A stretch of DNA of 64,000 nt. Origin: Coxiella sp. RIFCSPHIGHO2_12_FULL_42_15. Lineage in GTDB: Bacteria > Pseudomonadota > Gammaproteobacteria > Coxiellales > Coxiellaceae. The translations under genes were made by a program, and so were the position numbers. Below, one piece after another: positions 17,308 through 26,545 of the stretch. The stretch lies in contig MGOZ01000008.1 in NCBI GenBank assembly GCA_001797285.1, positions 62,001-126,000 on the forward strand, given 5' to 3'. The notes under the pieces were generated by a model. The model saw only the letters and a list, made by a program, of their open reading frames with translations. It was not told the DNA's origin and did not search any database. How positions within the stretch are numbered: position 1 is the stretch's first letter; each line of letters starts with the position of its first letter.

Positions 17308-18735
17308 ATGTTAAAAATTTTCAAGTTAAGTCTTGCTTCGTTAGTGTTTGTAGCAGCCTCTACGGGCTATTCGGCTGAACCCACGCAATTCGTCACTCTG
17401 CCACAGGCGCTCGCCCCCAATCAAGTGGTCAGTGATCTTCCTTCCAATCAACGCTTACCACGCGACGACATCGTGCGCTTTGTCACGGCAATTGCCGTTA
17501 TCCATCGGTATTACATCAAACAAACCGCTAATAATACGCTGTTCAATAACGCCATTCGTGGCATGGTCGATAGCCTCGATCCTCATTCTAGTTATTTGGA
17601 TCCCAACGCGTTAAAAGAATTAAAAACGGCTGTCTCCGGTCGATTCGTTGGTATTGGCATTGAGCTCACCATTAAAGATGGCCTGTTAAAAGTGATTAGT
17701 CCATTAAATGACTCCCCTGCTGAAAAAGCCGGCATAAAACCCGAAGATCTCATTATCAAAGTCAATGGCACACTGATTCGCGATATTAATTTAGATGAAG
17801 CGGTAAAACGCATCAAAGGTAAAAAAGGCACGACCGTGCAACTCACCATTTTACGCAAAGGAACAGAACAACCGTTGGTCTTGAATGTCGTGCGCGACGA
17901 AATTAAATTAGTGTCCGTGAAGAGTAAATTAGTGGAAGGCCATTATGGTTATGCACAAATTACTTTTTTCCAAGGTCCTGTTGAACAACAACTGCGTGAT
18001 GCCATCGAAAAAATTAAAGCTGAAAGCAAAGACCAATTATATGGCCTTGTCCTTGATTTACGTAATAATCCGGGCGGTTTGTTAGATGTCTCTACGGCCG
18101 TCGCGGATGACTTTCTGGATTCAACCCAGATGAATAATAAATACAATGGCTACCTCGTTTATACCAAAGGCCGCATTCCAGGCTCTGATATGCATGTTCA
18201 AGCGACCCCCGGTGATTTAATTAAAGGGATACCGATGGTCGTGCTCATCAATGGGGGCTCTGCTTCTGCCTCTGAAATTGTTGCAGGTGCACTGCAAGAT
18301 TACAAACGGGCTATCATCATGGGTACACGCAGTTTTGGTAAAGGTTCTGTGCAAACGGTTTTACCGATCGGTGATGACAGCGCAATTAAACTCACCACCG
18401 CTTTGTATTACACACCAGCGGGTCAAGTGATTCAAGCGCATGGAATTATTCCGGATGTCACGATACCGCAATTGTCGGTCAAAGATTTGGATGCCAATAA
18501 TTTTATTGTGGATGAAGCGGATTTTGAAAATCATCTCATCACCAACAAAGAAGAAAAAGAAGACTTAAGCACGAAAATGTCACTGCGCAAAGAATTGTTA
18601 AAATCTCAACTGGCACTCGCCGAGTCCGATTACCAATTATATGAGGCCGTCATGATGCTCAAGGGATTAAATTCCATCAAACATTATGGCTACGAGCGAA
18701 AACAAAAAACCAGCGCTGTCGCGATTTCTCAGTAA
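17308..18735 (+). CDS. ctpA: Carboxy-terminal processing protease, S41 family
   Basis: A 475-residue periplasmic S41A protease. It has a signal peptide (residues 1-23, hydrophobic LSLASLVFVAAS, cut near GYSA), the helical region ending VDSLDPHSSYLDP, a PDZ domain (about 100-185; GIGIELTIKDGLLKVI, SPAEKAGIKPEDLIIKVNG) and the protease core with the nucleophile in NGGSASASEIVAGAL and the lysine of SFGKGSVQT. Enzymes of this kind degrade cell-wall hydrolases or misfolded envelope proteins. It follows envC after 45 bases with an AAGGGAGATCAGGAG ribosome site, and gpmI-envC-ctpA is a known gammaproteobacterial order. Confidence 0.94.
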   Translation: MLKIFKLSLASLVFVAASTGYSAEPTQFVTLPQALAPNQVVSDLPSNQRLPRDDIVRFVTAIAVIHRYYIKQTANNTLFNNAIRGMVDSLDPHSSYLDPNALKELKTAVSGRFVGIGIELTIKDGLLKVISPLNDSPAEKAGIKPEDLIIKVNGTLIRDINLDEAVKRIKGKKGTTVQLTILRKGTEQPLVLNVVRDEIKLVSVKSKLVEGHYGYAQITFFQGPVEQQLRDAIEKIKAESKDQLYGLVLDLRNNPGGLLDVSTAVADDFLDSTQMNNKYNGYLVYTKGRIPGSDMHVQATPGDLIKGIPMVVLINGGSASASEIVAGALQDYKRAIIMGTRSFGKGSVQTVLPIGDDSAIKLTTALYYTPAGQVIQAHGIIPDVTIPQLSVKDLDANNFIVDEADFENHLITNKEEKEDLSTKMSLRKELLKSQLALAESDYQLYEAVMMLKGLNSIKHYGYERKQKTSAVAISQ

Positions 18736-18740
18736 AACGC

Positions 18741-18772
18741 CAGGAATTCCCCATCTTTCGATGGAGAATCCC
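18741..18772. repeat. Palindromic repeat family B, copy 2
   Basis: CAGGAATTCCCCATC, TTTC and GATGGAGAATCCC form an imperfect version of the hairpin at 6253-6286. It lies 6 bases after ctpA. Confidence 0.7.
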
Positions 18773-18816
18773 TTCCCTTTTATTGACGCGGGCTGCAGGG
18801 GACCTGCATCCTCGCG

Positions 18817-18873
18817 ATCAAGGGGGAGCGCGCAAAGCTCCCCCTTGATAATCCGGGAGCGCGCAAAGCTCCC
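18817..18873. terminator. Two tandem strong hairpins between convergent genes
   Basis: ATCAAGGGGGAGC (18817-18829) pairs perfectly with 18837-18849; a second, shorter stem GGGAGC/GCTCCC follows at 18855-18873 with the same GCGCAAA loop, so a 31-bp unit is duplicated. Position between convergent ctpA and the amidase gene fits a terminator role, but there is no T-run. Confidence 0.5.
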
Positions 18874-18903
18874 CCTTGATAATCCCCCACTGTTTCAATC
18901 TTT

Positions 18904-18954
18904 TGTTTTCTAAAACAATAAGTTGTTAGATAATGAACTTGGGGAATTGCTGGT
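18904..18954. repeat. Repeat family D, copy 1
   Basis: A 51-bp sequence running from TGTTTTCTAAAACAATAAG to GGAATTGCTGGT. Related copies are at 54816-54866 and, inverted and shorter, at 25561-25596. It overlaps the last nine codons of the amidase gene and provides its stop. Confidence 0.75.
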
Positions 18955-19615
18955 AAAACGCCTTCAAATGTAACTCCTTCACCTTGGCTCTCACTGCTTT
19001 CATAAAGCGCGGACCGGGATCTTGCTTGACAGTGAAGTAACCTTTTATTTTTTCTTCCCATAGTGGGGTATTTTGAAAACGACCATATTCCAAATGCCCG
19101 ATTAAATATTTTATTGAAGGATATTTTTTCTTAAGCATAAAAATCAAATAAGCATTCGAAGCAACTTGAGCTTTAGTTAACTTATATTTTCCCTCTTCCA
19201 TGCCGGCATTTTCAATACCAATAGCCATGTTATTTAATCCAATCACATGTCTTCCCATCCAATTATCTGGCATTAAACGATAGATTGTCCCATCATGCGC
19301 AACCAAATAGGGCACTGATACATTGAGCCGCCCGAATTGAGTGAGATAGGGACGGCCGGTAATTTGGGGCGGATAAAAGGTATGATAGGCCTCTTGCCAA
19401 TTCTTTGTTTCAGTGGCATGAAGAACAATCATGATGGGTTTAATCTTGATGCTGGGGGATGTAATCCCGTAATGTATGCGTCGATATTCCTGTGTAAGCT
19501 TTATGCGTTCCTTGCCAAAATCAATCGGCTTATCGATGATGGTTGGCGTTGTACCAGCAACAGCAGCCATCGTAATGAACATGCAAACGATTGCTAAATA
19601 AAATCTATGGCCCAT
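18926..19615 (-). CDS. N-acetylmuramoyl-L-alanine amidase, AmpD/Amidase_2 type, exported
   Basis: A protein of 229 residues with an N-terminal signal peptide (MGHRFYLAIVCMFITMAAVA) and a peptidoglycan amidase domain. Candidate zinc ligands are His in IVLHATE, His in LIGHLEYG and Asp in KQDPGPRF; IGIENAGMEE and VPYLVAHDGTIYRLMPD are also typical. It should cut the bond between muramic acid and the stem peptide in the periplasm, for wall recycling or remodelling. The frame is open to 19657, but the ATG at 19615 gives a clean signal peptide. Its C-terminal residues QQFPKFII come from repeat D, so the original tail may have been replaced. Confidence 0.85.
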   Translation of the reverse strand: MGHRFYLAIVCMFITMAAVAGTTPTIIDKPIDFGKERIKLTQEYRRIHYGITSPSIKIKPIMIVLHATETKNWQEAYHTFYPPQITGRPYLTQFGRLNVSVPYLVAHDGTIYRLMPDNWMGRHVIGLNNMAIGIENAGMEEGKYKLTKAQVASNAYLIFMLKKKYPSIKYLIGHLEYGRFQNTPLWEEKIKGYFTVKQDPGPRFMKAVRAKVKELHLKAFYQQFPKFII

Positions 19616-19687
19616 AGAAGTATCCTCAAAAAAAATCCCCGGGCTTATTTGCAGCAACTACATGAATCCGAGGCGACCCCCTTGCCA

Positions 19688-20545
19688 TTATGCTCTTGCG
19701 AAAATAAGCGCCGACATCAAAGCAAGCACGATATCCGCTGTTTTATTATCAATGTCACGATAGGGATTATACTCCGCGATTTCGACCGCCAGCAAATGAG
19801 GGTCAGTCACTATTGTCTGAAAGGCTGCATACAAATCTTCTTTTCGCACACCCTGAGGAGCAGGTACGCCAACACCCGGAGCATCCAACGGATCTATCCC
19901 ATCCAAATCAATGCTAATGCCATAACCAACCGTATTTTGCAACACATGTTGCCGCGCTGCTTGAAATACCGGCAGGAAACCTTTTTTCTCAATCTCTTTT
20001 TGATAAAAAATTCGCACCTTTTGCGAGTCCAAAAAATCACGCTCGCTCTGTTCGTAAGAGCGCACGCCTAAAAGGCAAAGATTTTCAGGTAAAATCTTAG
20101 GGGTTTTCATTTTAATGCTCGTTAAACGCGCATCTCCTTTCCCCAAAAGAACAGCCACTGGCATACCATGAATATTATGACTCTCTGAAGTTTCGAACGT
20201 GTGCGCATCCATGTGCGCATCAAACCACAACAAACCAATAGGGCCTTGTGATTGATAAGCAGAGGCAATACCACTCCACGTACCAATCGCACAGGAATGA
20301 TCACCGCCGATAATAATGGGAAATTTCCCTTCAACCTTAGCGGCTTCCGTGCATTCACTGAGCTCAGTATTGATCAAACGCACGCATTCCACGTTGTCCG
20401 TGCATGAACAGGTTGGCTTTACGACAACAAATTCAATATCGTTACCGCCATATTTTTTCTGCCATTGCTCTAAAATAATGGGAGGGCCATCTTTGCAACC
20501 AGCATCACCGGCCGCAATACCCGAGGGAATACTGATTATTTTCAT
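19688..20545 (-). CDS. Arginase-family ureohydrolase
   Basis: A protein of 285 residues with all binuclear-manganese motifs of the arginase/agmatinase/formimidoylglutamase family: GGDHSCAIG, WFDAHMDAHT and SIDLDGIDPLDAPGVG. The last motif with the following PAPQG is closest to true arginases, which split arginine to ornithine and urea; the substrate is still an inference. The start MKIISIPSGIAAGDAG (20545) is preferred to an in-frame TTG at 20554. It is a single leftward gene between the amidase and the DUF559 cassette. In intracellular bacteria such an enzyme could drain host arginine, but nothing here shows that. Confidence 0.85.
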   Translation of the reverse strand: MKIISIPSGIAAGDAGCKDGPPIILEQWQKKYGGNDIEFVVVKPTCSCTDNVECVRLINTELSECTEAAKVEGKFPIIIGGDHSCAIGTWSGIASAYQSQGPIGLLWFDAHMDAHTFETSESHNIHGMPVAVLLGKGDARLTSIKMKTPKILPENLCLLGVRSYEQSERDFLDSQKVRIFYQKEIEKKGFLPVFQAARQHVLQNTVGYGISIDLDGIDPLDAPGVGVPAPQGVRKEDLYAAFQTIVTDPHLLAVEIAEYNPYRDIDNKTADIVLALMSALIFARA

Positions 20546-20565
20546 ACTTATCAATATAGATCATT

Positions 20566-20622
20566 TTGCTTTTTGAGGATTGAGGATGACGGCCAAACAA
20601 ACTGCCCTGCTGCGCACCAGCC
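20566..20622. repeat. Repeat family F, copy 1
   Basis: TTGCTTTTTGAGGATTGAGG, then GACGGCC and ACTGCCCTGCTGC; a diverged copy of the sequences at 44346-44402 and (inverted) 62455-62519. Confidence 0.55.
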
Positions 20623-20633
20623 CTCGCGGACAG

Positions 20634-20702
20634 AACATAAATTGTGGGTAGCACCTCTTGCCTCCCCCTTTGAAAAAGGGGGATTGAGGGGGATTTTTAA
20701 AA
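20634..20702. repeat. Left inverted arm of the DUF559 cassette
   Basis: It begins AACATAAATTGTGGGTAGCA and ends in GGGGGATTTTTAAAA. The reverse complement lies at 21132-21236 on the other side of the DUF559 gene. The arm includes its own hairpin, CCCCCTTT GAA AAAGGGGG. Confidence 0.85.
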
Positions 20703-20737
20703 TCCTTCACTTCCAAAGGGATAAAAAATCAGAACCT

Positions 20738-21091
20738 TCAACCACAGAGTTCTTTCAACACGACCTCCATGACCTCTTCAATCGATTGCAATACCTGAAT
20801 ATTATCAAACCGCAGGACTTTTAGCCCCAGTTCCATCAAAAAATGGGTACGTTTTTTATCATACTGTAGATGTTTTTTTTCGAAGTGTTGTCCGCCATCT
20901 ACTTCAATGACAAGCTTTTTAGAAGGCGCGTAAAAATCTACAATATATTCCCCAATGGGTTTTTGACGATAAAATTGGATCGAAGCCATCTGTTTTCTAC
21001 GCAAACGTGACCATAGCAGTCGCTCAGCATCTGTTTGATGGCAACGAAGTACTCTGGCTCTTTTTTTAAGTTTCAGATTATAATAAAGCAT
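20738..21091 (-). CDS. DUF559 domain endonuclease-like protein
   Basis: A 117-residue protein of the DUF559 group, a PD-(D/E)XK nuclease-like fold related to very-short-patch repair enzymes. The core reads AERLLWSRLRRKQM, FYRQKPIGEYIVDFYAP and KKLVIEVDGGQH, giving the Asp and Glu-x-Asp metal ligands, and the C-terminal KVLRFDN. Its cellular role is unknown in general. Here it sits alone between inverted repeats (20634-20702 and 21132-21236), inserted between the arginase gene and the conserved thyA-lgt-ptsP-rppH block. That arrangement suggests a mobile cassette. Confidence 0.88.
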   Translation of the reverse strand: MLYYNLKLKKRARVLRCHQTDAERLLWSRLRRKQMASIQFYRQKPIGEYIVDFYAPSKKLVIEVDGGQHFEKKHLQYDKKRTHFLMELGLKVLRFDNIQVLQSIEEVMEVVLKELCG

Positions 21092-21131
21092 TCATCATGT
21101 TATCTTGAAAAAAAGATAAGAAAACCTCGTG

Positions 21132-21236
21132 TTTTTAAATCCCCCTCAATCCCCCTTTTTCAAAGGGGGAGGTAAGAGGTGCTTACCCACAATTTTAAAG
21201 GAGAGATAAGAGGTGCTACCCACAATTTTTATGTTG
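21132..21236. repeat. Right inverted arm of the DUF559 cassette, partly duplicated
   Basis: TTTTTAAATCCCCCTCAATC to CCCACAATTTT (21132-21195) mirrors the left arm. The outer 35 bases (AGATAAGAGGTGCTACCCAC and following) are then repeated at 21200-21236. It ends 14 bases before the thyA stop. Confidence 0.85.
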
Positions 21237-21249
21237 CCTTCTTGATGAA

Positions 21250-22044
21250 CTACACCGCTACGGGAGCACGAATCGAGGGGTGGGGATCATAATTCACAAA
21301 CTCAAAATCGCTAAAATCAAATTGATCAATCGCATCAGGCGTGCGCTTGATGATAAGTTGCGGTAATGCGCGCGGTGTGCGCGATAACTGCTGTTCCACT
21401 TGTTGAAAATGGTTTGAATAAATATGGCAATCACCGCCCGTCCAAATAAATTCTTTCGGTTGTAAGTCACAGATTTTTGCGACCATATACGTCAACAACG
21501 AATAAGAAGCGATATTAAACGGGACGCCCAAAAAAGCATCCGCGGAACGCTGATACAACTGACAAGACAACTGTCCTTTCATCACAAAAAATTGCATGAG
21601 CAAATGACAGGGTGGTAACGCCATATGGCGAATTTCTCCTACATTCCAGGCATTCACAATCAAGCGGCGAGAATGAGGATCGGTTTTAATGTTGTGAATG
21701 AGGGTGGTTATTTGATCGATGCGTTCACCAGAGGGTGTCAACCAATTTCGCCATTGTTTGCCATACACCGGGCCCAACTCCCCTTTTTCATCTGCCCATT
21801 CATTCCAAATCGAAACGCCATGCTCTTGGAGATATTTTACATTCGTATCGCCACGCAAAAACCACAGTAATTCATAAATAATGCTTTTCAAATGTAATTT
21901 TTTGGTGGTGAGTAATGGAAAAGAATTCATTAAATCAAACCGCATTTGATACCCAAAAAGGCTGCGAATACCGGTGCCCGTGCGGTCGGATTTGTCTCCG
22001 CCTCGTACGAGAATATGCTGCAAAAACTGTAAATAGGTCTGCAT
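21250..22044 (-). CDS. thyA: Thymidylate synthase
   Basis: Makes dTMP from dUMP with methylene-tetrahydrofolate. The 264-residue protein, the same length as the E. coli enzyme, shows [19 protein letters not shown], the catalytic cysteine in [32 protein letters not shown] and [16 protein letters not shown]. It belongs to a leftward block rppH, ptsP, lgt, small membrane protein, thyA; the first three with thyA are contiguous in many gammaproteobacteria. Confidence 0.97.
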   Translation of the reverse strand: MQTYLQFLQHILVRGGDKSDRTGTGIRSLFGYQMRFDLMNSFPLLTTKKLHLKSIIYELLWFLRGDTNVKYLQEHGVSIWNEWADEKGELGPVYGKQWRNWLTPSGERIDQITTLIHNIKTDPHSRRLIVNAWNVGEIRHMALPPCHLLMQFFVMKGQLSCQLYQRSADAFLGVPFNIASYSLLTYMVAKICDLQPKEFIWTGGDCHIYSNHFQQVEQQLSRTPRALPQLIIKRTPDAIDQFDFSDFEFVNYDPHPSIRAPVAV

Positions 22045-22060
22045 ACCTTTCCTTAAAACA

Positions 22061-22444
22061 TTACTGATAAGTCGATAAAACAGATACCGTTGGGTGAGAC
22101 GTCCTTTGCGTCATTGGTGCGGACATCGGCGTATTTTGCGCAATCATCGTAACCAACAAAACTAACCATACGACCCAAATGATTGCCATAATATGCGGCA
22201 TTTGCGCACGCTTGATTAGCCAAAAAACCGAAGCGACCAACAAACCACAAATGACTGGAATCAGCAGCAATGCAATCATATCTTGAATTAAACGCCCAAC
22301 ATTATCATCCGCAAAAATCAGACGCAGCGCTTCGGCAATTCGATTATGCACGAACACGACGCTATCCAGCACATGACTGAGTTGTTCCTGGAACAGAATC
22401 GTCACCACCGACAGCAAGATAATCAAAATAATTTGTTTAGTCAT
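22061..22444 (-). CDS. Small membrane protein of unknown function
   Basis: A 127-residue protein with three predicted membrane helices: residues 4-24 ([15 protein letters not shown]), about 55-80 ([20 protein letters not shown]) and about 85-105 ([16 protein letters not shown]), ending in a polar tail rich in Ser, Thr and Pro. I recognise no family. It overlaps the lgt stop by eight bases and lies 16 bases upstream of thyA, so it is almost certainly co-expressed with them. It is not part of the E. coli lgt-thyA arrangement. Confidence 0.7.
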   Translation of the reverse strand: MTKQIILIILLSVVTILFQEQLSHVLDSVVFVHNRIAEALRLIFADDNVGRLIQDMIALLLIPVICGLLVASVFWLIKRAQMPHIMAIIWVVWLVLLVTMIAQNTPMSAPMTQRTSHPTVSVLSTYQ

Positions 22445-23231
22445 AGGAACGTTCCTTGTTTCTATAAGTCCAAATTAACGCTACTAATCCTACCAATATC
22501 ATTGGTAATGACAAGAGCTGCCCCATGGTCACCCAGCCGAAAGCAACAAATCCTAACGGCACATCCGGTTGACGAAAAAATTCAACCACAAAGCGAAATA
22601 TACCATACCATAGTAAAAACATTGCCGTTACCGCAAAAGGAGGTCGCCGCTTTGCAGAATAAGTCCACAAAATAATAAACAACAGCACCCCTTCTAAAAA
22701 AAATTCATACAGTTGTGAAGGATGGCGCGGGTAGGAACCCGCTTCTGGAAATATCATGCCCCACGGCAACGTTGTTACACGCCCCCACAATTCTCCATTA
22801 ATAAAATTCCCCAGACGACCGCACGCTAAACCGAGCGGCACTAATGGTGCGACAAAATCGATAACGCGAATCCATGAACGATCTTGCACTCGACTGTAAA
22901 TCCACGTGGCAATACCAACACCGAGCATGCCTCCATGAAAAGACATCCCCCCATCCCACACGGCAAAAAGAGTCAAAGGATTCGACAAAAAACCCGCTAG
23001 GTTGTAAAAAAGCGTATAACCCATTCGCCCCCCCAAAATTACACCTAACGCGCTATAAAAAATTAAATCGGTCACCTGAAAATCACGCCATCCGCTGCTG
23101 GGTTGATTCGCTCGATACAGTGCCAACCACCAAGCAATCACAAAAGCCGCTAAATACATTAAGCCATACCAATGGACTTTCAACGGCCCCAGATGGAATG
23201 CAATCGGGTCAATAGAGGGATATTGCAACAT
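22437..23231 (-). CDS. lgt: Prolipoprotein diacylglyceryl transferase
   Basis: An inner-membrane enzyme that transfers diacylglycerol from phosphatidylglycerol to the lipobox cysteine of prolipoproteins such as MlaA and the MCE auxiliary lipoprotein in this window. The 264-residue protein has seven hydrophobic segments, the signature [16 protein letters not shown] with the essential Arg and Asn, [11 protein letters not shown], and [12 protein letters not shown]. It lies between ptsP and the small membrane gene it overlaps. Confidence 0.96.
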   Translation of the reverse strand: MLQYPSIDPIAFHLGPLKVHWYGLMYLAAFVIAWWLALYRANQPSSGWRDFQVTDLIFYSALGVILGGRMGYTLFYNLAGFLSNPLTLFAVWDGGMSFHGGMLGVGIATWIYSRVQDRSWIRVIDFVAPLVPLGLACGRLGNFINGELWGRVTTLPWGMIFPEAGSYPRHPSQLYEFFLEGVLLFIILWTYSAKRRPPFAVTAMFLLWYGIFRFVVEFFRQPDVPLGFVAFGWVTMGQLLSLPMILVGLVALIWTYRNKERSYD

Positions 23232-23248
23232 AAATTTCTCACTCTGGA

Positions 23249-25519
23249 TTAACGTCCCGCACGAATTAAACTCCCCAATTCCGCTTCTTCTAATGCCACC
23301 TCTAAATGCAAACGCACTTCTTTGCGGTCATCCATTTTCAATACTTCATCTAAAAGTTCCTGCGCACGCTCGAGCGTAAAACTGCGTATCACCCATTTCA
23401 CGCGCGGTAAACTACGGGCATTCATACTCAATGTATTGAAACCCATGGCTAACAATAAAACGACGGCGACCGGATCGCCGGCCAATTCACCGCAAATACT
23501 AACGGGTTTTCCCGCACGATGGCCCGCTTTAACCACTTGCATTAACGCACGCAATACCGCAGGATGAAATCCATCATATAATGATGCTACACGCGGATTA
23601 TTGCGATCGACAGCTAATAAATATTGAATTAAATCATTGCTGCCAACCGAAAGAAAATCCACACGTTTTGCTAATTCATACGCTTGATAAACTGCTGCCG
23701 GTACCTCTATCATTAAACCAATTTGAGGTTTGACGATCGAAAAGCCCTCGTGTTGCAATTCTTCATAGGCTTGATTGATCAACCGTAATGACACTTCCAC
23801 TTCATGCACGGCAGTAATCATCGGCAACATCAACGATAGATTATTCAGTCCTTGACTGGCTTGCAACATCGCACGCACTTGTTGCAAAAAAATCTCAGGA
23901 TGTGCGAGCGTCACACGTATCCCGCGCCATCCTAAAAAAGGATTTTCTTCTTTAATGTTAAAATATGGTAGCGCTTTATCGCCTCCAATATCCAGTGTAC
24001 GCATCACAACCGGTCGCGGCATAAACGTACTGAGTAATTGCCGATACATGATACGCTGCTCTTCTTCACTCGGAAAACGATCCCGCATCATAAAAGGTAA
24101 TTCCGTACGATATAATCCAACCCCCTCGGCACCCACGCTGAGTGATAATCCTCCTTCAACAGCCAAACCGGTATTAATAAATAATGCTACACTATGATTG
24201 TCTTTGGTCATCGCCGGTAAATCACGCTGTGATTCTAAGTGCTGATCCAACTGCTGTTCTTCTTCCGCCAGTAAACGATATTCTTTTTTGATGCTTGCAG
24301 AAGGCGATAAATAAATTTGACCGTTGTAGCCATCAACAATACATTCTTTATTCGCAATCTGATCGAGCGGTGTTCCTGTGACCCCCATCACGGTTGGTAA
24401 TCCCAATGCACGCGCTAATATGGCGACATGCGAATTACCCGATCCCGTACCAGAAATGATGCCACGCAAACACTCTTGCGGAATTTCCATCAACGTGGTT
24501 GCGGTCACTTCATCACTCACTAAGATGCTATTTTTAGGGAAAATTTGTGTTTTTCGTTCACTCGATTGCAAATGTGACAAAATACGTCGTCCTAAATCGC
24601 GAAAATCCGTGGCACGCTCGCGTAAGTACAGATCCTCTAACGATTCAAATTGCAACACATGTTTGTTAATCACTTTTTTCAGTGCCCCTTGCGCCCATTG
24701 CCCTTGCTTGATGTGATCCAACACTTCGTTGATTAACGTTCGGCTATCTAAAATTCGAGAATAGGCTTCAAAAATCGCGTGCTCTGCGATCGACAACGTG
24801 CTTTTCGCCCGCAATTGAATATCATGAATTTCTTCGCGCGCGCCTTTCAGTGCGATTTCAAACGTATGGATTTCTCGTTCCACCTCTTCAACCTGCTTAT
24901 CGGGCACCGCATCCAAATCAGCCGGCGGATAAACGACAATAGCCGTCCCAATCGCAACCCCCTGCGCACCAGAAACACCCGATAAAATCGTCTCCACATT
25001 CCGACGTCGCTTGTCGGAACGAAGCATGTCTATCAAGCCACGCGCTTTGGCGCGTGCTAAGCTCGAGGCTAGCTGTATGGCTAATGTCACACAAAACGCT
25101 TCTTCATCTTCGGAAAAAAAACACGCCTCTGTTTTTTGAGCGATTAAAACACCTAAGAGTTCCCCTTGTTCAATCACAGGGACACCCAGAAAACCTTTGA
25201 AATCCATTTCGTTGACTTTGCTGTGCTGAAAAAACTTTGCATGTGCCGACGCGTTATCTAAATTAATGGGTTCCTCGCGTTCACCCACCAAACCCACCAA
25301 ACCTTCCCCATATTTCAAACGAACTTTGCTATTGGGTTCGATGGAGATCCCCATGCTCGCCATTAGTAAATATTCACCTTTGATATCATCACAAATAAAA
25401 ATGCTGCAGGAATCGGCTTGCAGAATATGACAAACTTGCTGCACAACGGTGGCCAATGCGGACTCCATGTTGGGAGCTGCATTCACCTCTTGCGATATTC
25501 TTTGTAGTATTTTCAACAT
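23249..25519 (-). CDS. ptsP: PEP-protein phosphotransferase of the nitrogen PTS (Enzyme I-Ntr)
   Basis: A 756-residue EI-Ntr. It phosphorylates NPr from PEP and so feeds the regulatory PTS-Ntr chain. Domains in order: GAF sensor (about 1-150; [16 protein letters not shown]), EI N-domain (about 175-400) with the phosphorylated His in [18 protein letters not shown], and the PEP-binding barrel (about 420-740) with [44 protein letters not shown] and the catalytic Cys in [11 protein letters not shown]. The frame is open to 25582, but [12 protein letters not shown] at 25519 matches family starts. It is followed by lgt and preceded by rppH, the E. coli order. Confidence 0.95.
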   Translation of the reverse strand: MLKILQRISQEVNAAPNMESALATVVQQVCHILQADSCSIFICDDIKGEYLLMASMGISIEPNSKVRLKYGEGLVGLVGEREEPINLDNASAHAKFFQHSKVNEMDFKGFLGVPVIEQGELLGVLIAQKTEACFFSEDEEAFCVTLAIQLASSLARAKARGLIDMLRSDKRRRNVETILSGVSGAQGVAIGTAIVVYPPADLDAVPDKQVEEVEREIHTFEIALKGAREEIHDIQLRAKSTLSIAEHAIFEAYSRILDSRTLINEVLDHIKQGQWAQGALKKVINKHVLQFESLEDLYLRERATDFRDLGRRILSHLQSSERKTQIFPKNSILVSDEVTATTLMEIPQECLRGIISGTGSGNSHVAILARALGLPTVMGVTGTPLDQIANKECIVDGYNGQIYLSPSASIKKEYRLLAEEEQQLDQHLESQRDLPAMTKDNHSVALFINTGLAVEGGLSLSVGAEGVGLYRTELPFMMRDRFPSEEEQRIMYRQLLSTFMPRPVVMRTLDIGGDKALPYFNIKEENPFLGWRGIRVTLAHPEIFLQQVRAMLQASQGLNNLSLMLPMITAVHEVEVSLRLINQAYEELQHEGFSIVKPQIGLMIEVPAAVYQAYELAKRVDFLSVGSNDLIQYLLAVDRNNPRVASLYDGFHPAVLRALMQVVKAGHRAGKPVSICGELAGDPVAVVLLLAMGFNTLSMNARSLPRVKWVIRSFTLERAQELLDEVLKMDDRKEVRLHLEVALEEAELGSLIRAGR

Positions 25520-25560
25520 GTTCCCAACCTTGTGCCGCAGACATGACAAACAAAATTTCT

Positions 25561-25596
25561 CCAGCAATTCCCCCAAATCCATTATCTAGCAACTTA
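25561..25596. repeat. Repeat family D, copy 3 (inverted, partial)
   Basis: CCAGCAATTCCCCCAAATCC followed by ATTATCTAGCAACTT is the reverse complement of the right part of the repeats at 18904-18954 and 54816-54866. It directly touches hairpin B3. Confidence 0.6.
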
Positions 25597-25631
25597 AGGA
25601 ATTCTCCATCGAAAGATGGGGAATTCCTGGC
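25597..25631. repeat. Palindromic repeat family B, copy 3
   Basis: AGGAATTCTCCATC, GAAA, GATGGGGAATTCCT: the same hairpin as 6253-6286, in the gap between rppH and ptsP. A further hairpin CCCGGCGA/TCGCCGGG lies at about 25686-25706, shortly after rppH, and may limit read-through. Confidence 0.7.
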
Positions 25632-25715
25632 ATTTCTCTTCATTGTAAAGTCTAATGACAACGAGGCAAGCGATTTTTCAGCAATTCCCGGCGAATACTC
25701 GCCGGGTTTGCGCTT

Positions 25716-26195
25716 TTAAAGGTAATCCGCAAATTCCGCCAATATTTGTTGATACACTTCACGTTTAAAAGCCACAATTTGTGTCAGTGGCTCCCAATAC
25801 TCGACCCATCGCCATGCGTTAAATTCTGGCTTTGGCGTTGTGTGCAAATTAATTTTTTCATCCTCCACTAATAACCGTAACAAAAACCACTTTTGCCGCT
25901 GTCCCGCTACCTTCTGCCCTTCAATATCTTGCTTACCGTATGGCAACCGATAAGTTAACCATTGTTTACTTTCTGCAATCACCGCCACGTGTTCTGGACG
26001 CAACCCCACCTCTTCCAATAATTCCCGATACAGCGCATGCCGTACGTTTTCATTGAGATGAATCCCCCCCTGCGGAAACTGCCAAGCCTCTTTATGGTCA
26101 TGGCGACGCGCCCAGAATACGTGATTATCCCTATTCAAGATAATCATCCCCACTCCGCATCGATAACCTTGTTCATCGACTTGTACTTTATTCAT
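25716..26195 (-). CDS. rppH: RNA pyrophosphohydrolase
   Basis: Removes pyrophosphate from 5' triphosphate ends of mRNA and so starts decay. The 159-residue Nudix protein carries the Nudix box GGIHLNE followed by RELLEEVGL, preceded by AWQFPQ as in RppH, and a C-terminal region with KWFLLRL and FNAWRWVEYWEP. The frame is open to 26273, but the start MNKVQVDEQGYRCGVG at 26195 aligns with E. coli RppH. It heads the rppH-ptsP-lgt-thyA block and is divergent from nrdA. Confidence 0.95.
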   Translation of the reverse strand: MNKVQVDEQGYRCGVGMIILNRDNHVFWARRHDHKEAWQFPQGGIHLNENVRHALYRELLEEVGLRPEHVAVIAESKQWLTYRLPYGKQDIEGQKVAGQRQKWFLLRLLVEDEKINLHTTPKPEFNAWRWVEYWEPLTQIVAFKREVYQQILAEFADYL

Positions 26196-26342
26196 GACGA
26201 CACCCATCTCTGACATTGGTGTAAGTGTTTTACCATAAATGGAATCTCCAATGGCCGATCCGATTTTTAACATCCAGGTCCAACGCCTTGAAATGCGTTA
26301 GCCCATCCGATGACTTGTCCTTTTTGACAATTAACCCACACG

Positions 26343-26437
26343 TTATCCACATCATGCTCCCATGATATGCTCTTGCAATCACCCATTAAACACATTATCT
26401 TGTGCCTATCTAACCAACAAACAACTAGATATTGTGG
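26343..26437 (+). promoter_or_regulatory. nrdAB control region: DnaA box and two NrdR-like boxes
   Basis: TTATCCACA (26343-26351) is a perfect DnaA box. ACACATTATCTTGTGC (26390-26405) and CAACTAGATATTGTGG (26422-26437) both fit the NrdR consensus acaCwAtATaTwGtgt with a few mismatches; their starts are 32 bases apart, three helical turns, the known spacing for paired NrdR boxes. A possible promoter, TTGCAA (26373-26378) with TATCTT 17 bases later, overlaps the first box. In E. coli nrdAB is controlled by both NrdR and DnaA. Confidence 0.65.
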
Positions 26438-26545
26438 CTCAAGGGAATGAGGTTGTTCGGCTAGCGTTGTCCACTTTCGCCATCGGCCAGCATGACAGTG
26501 ACTTTAACCTCCACAACCACGCAACTTTATCAATCAGGAGATAAC

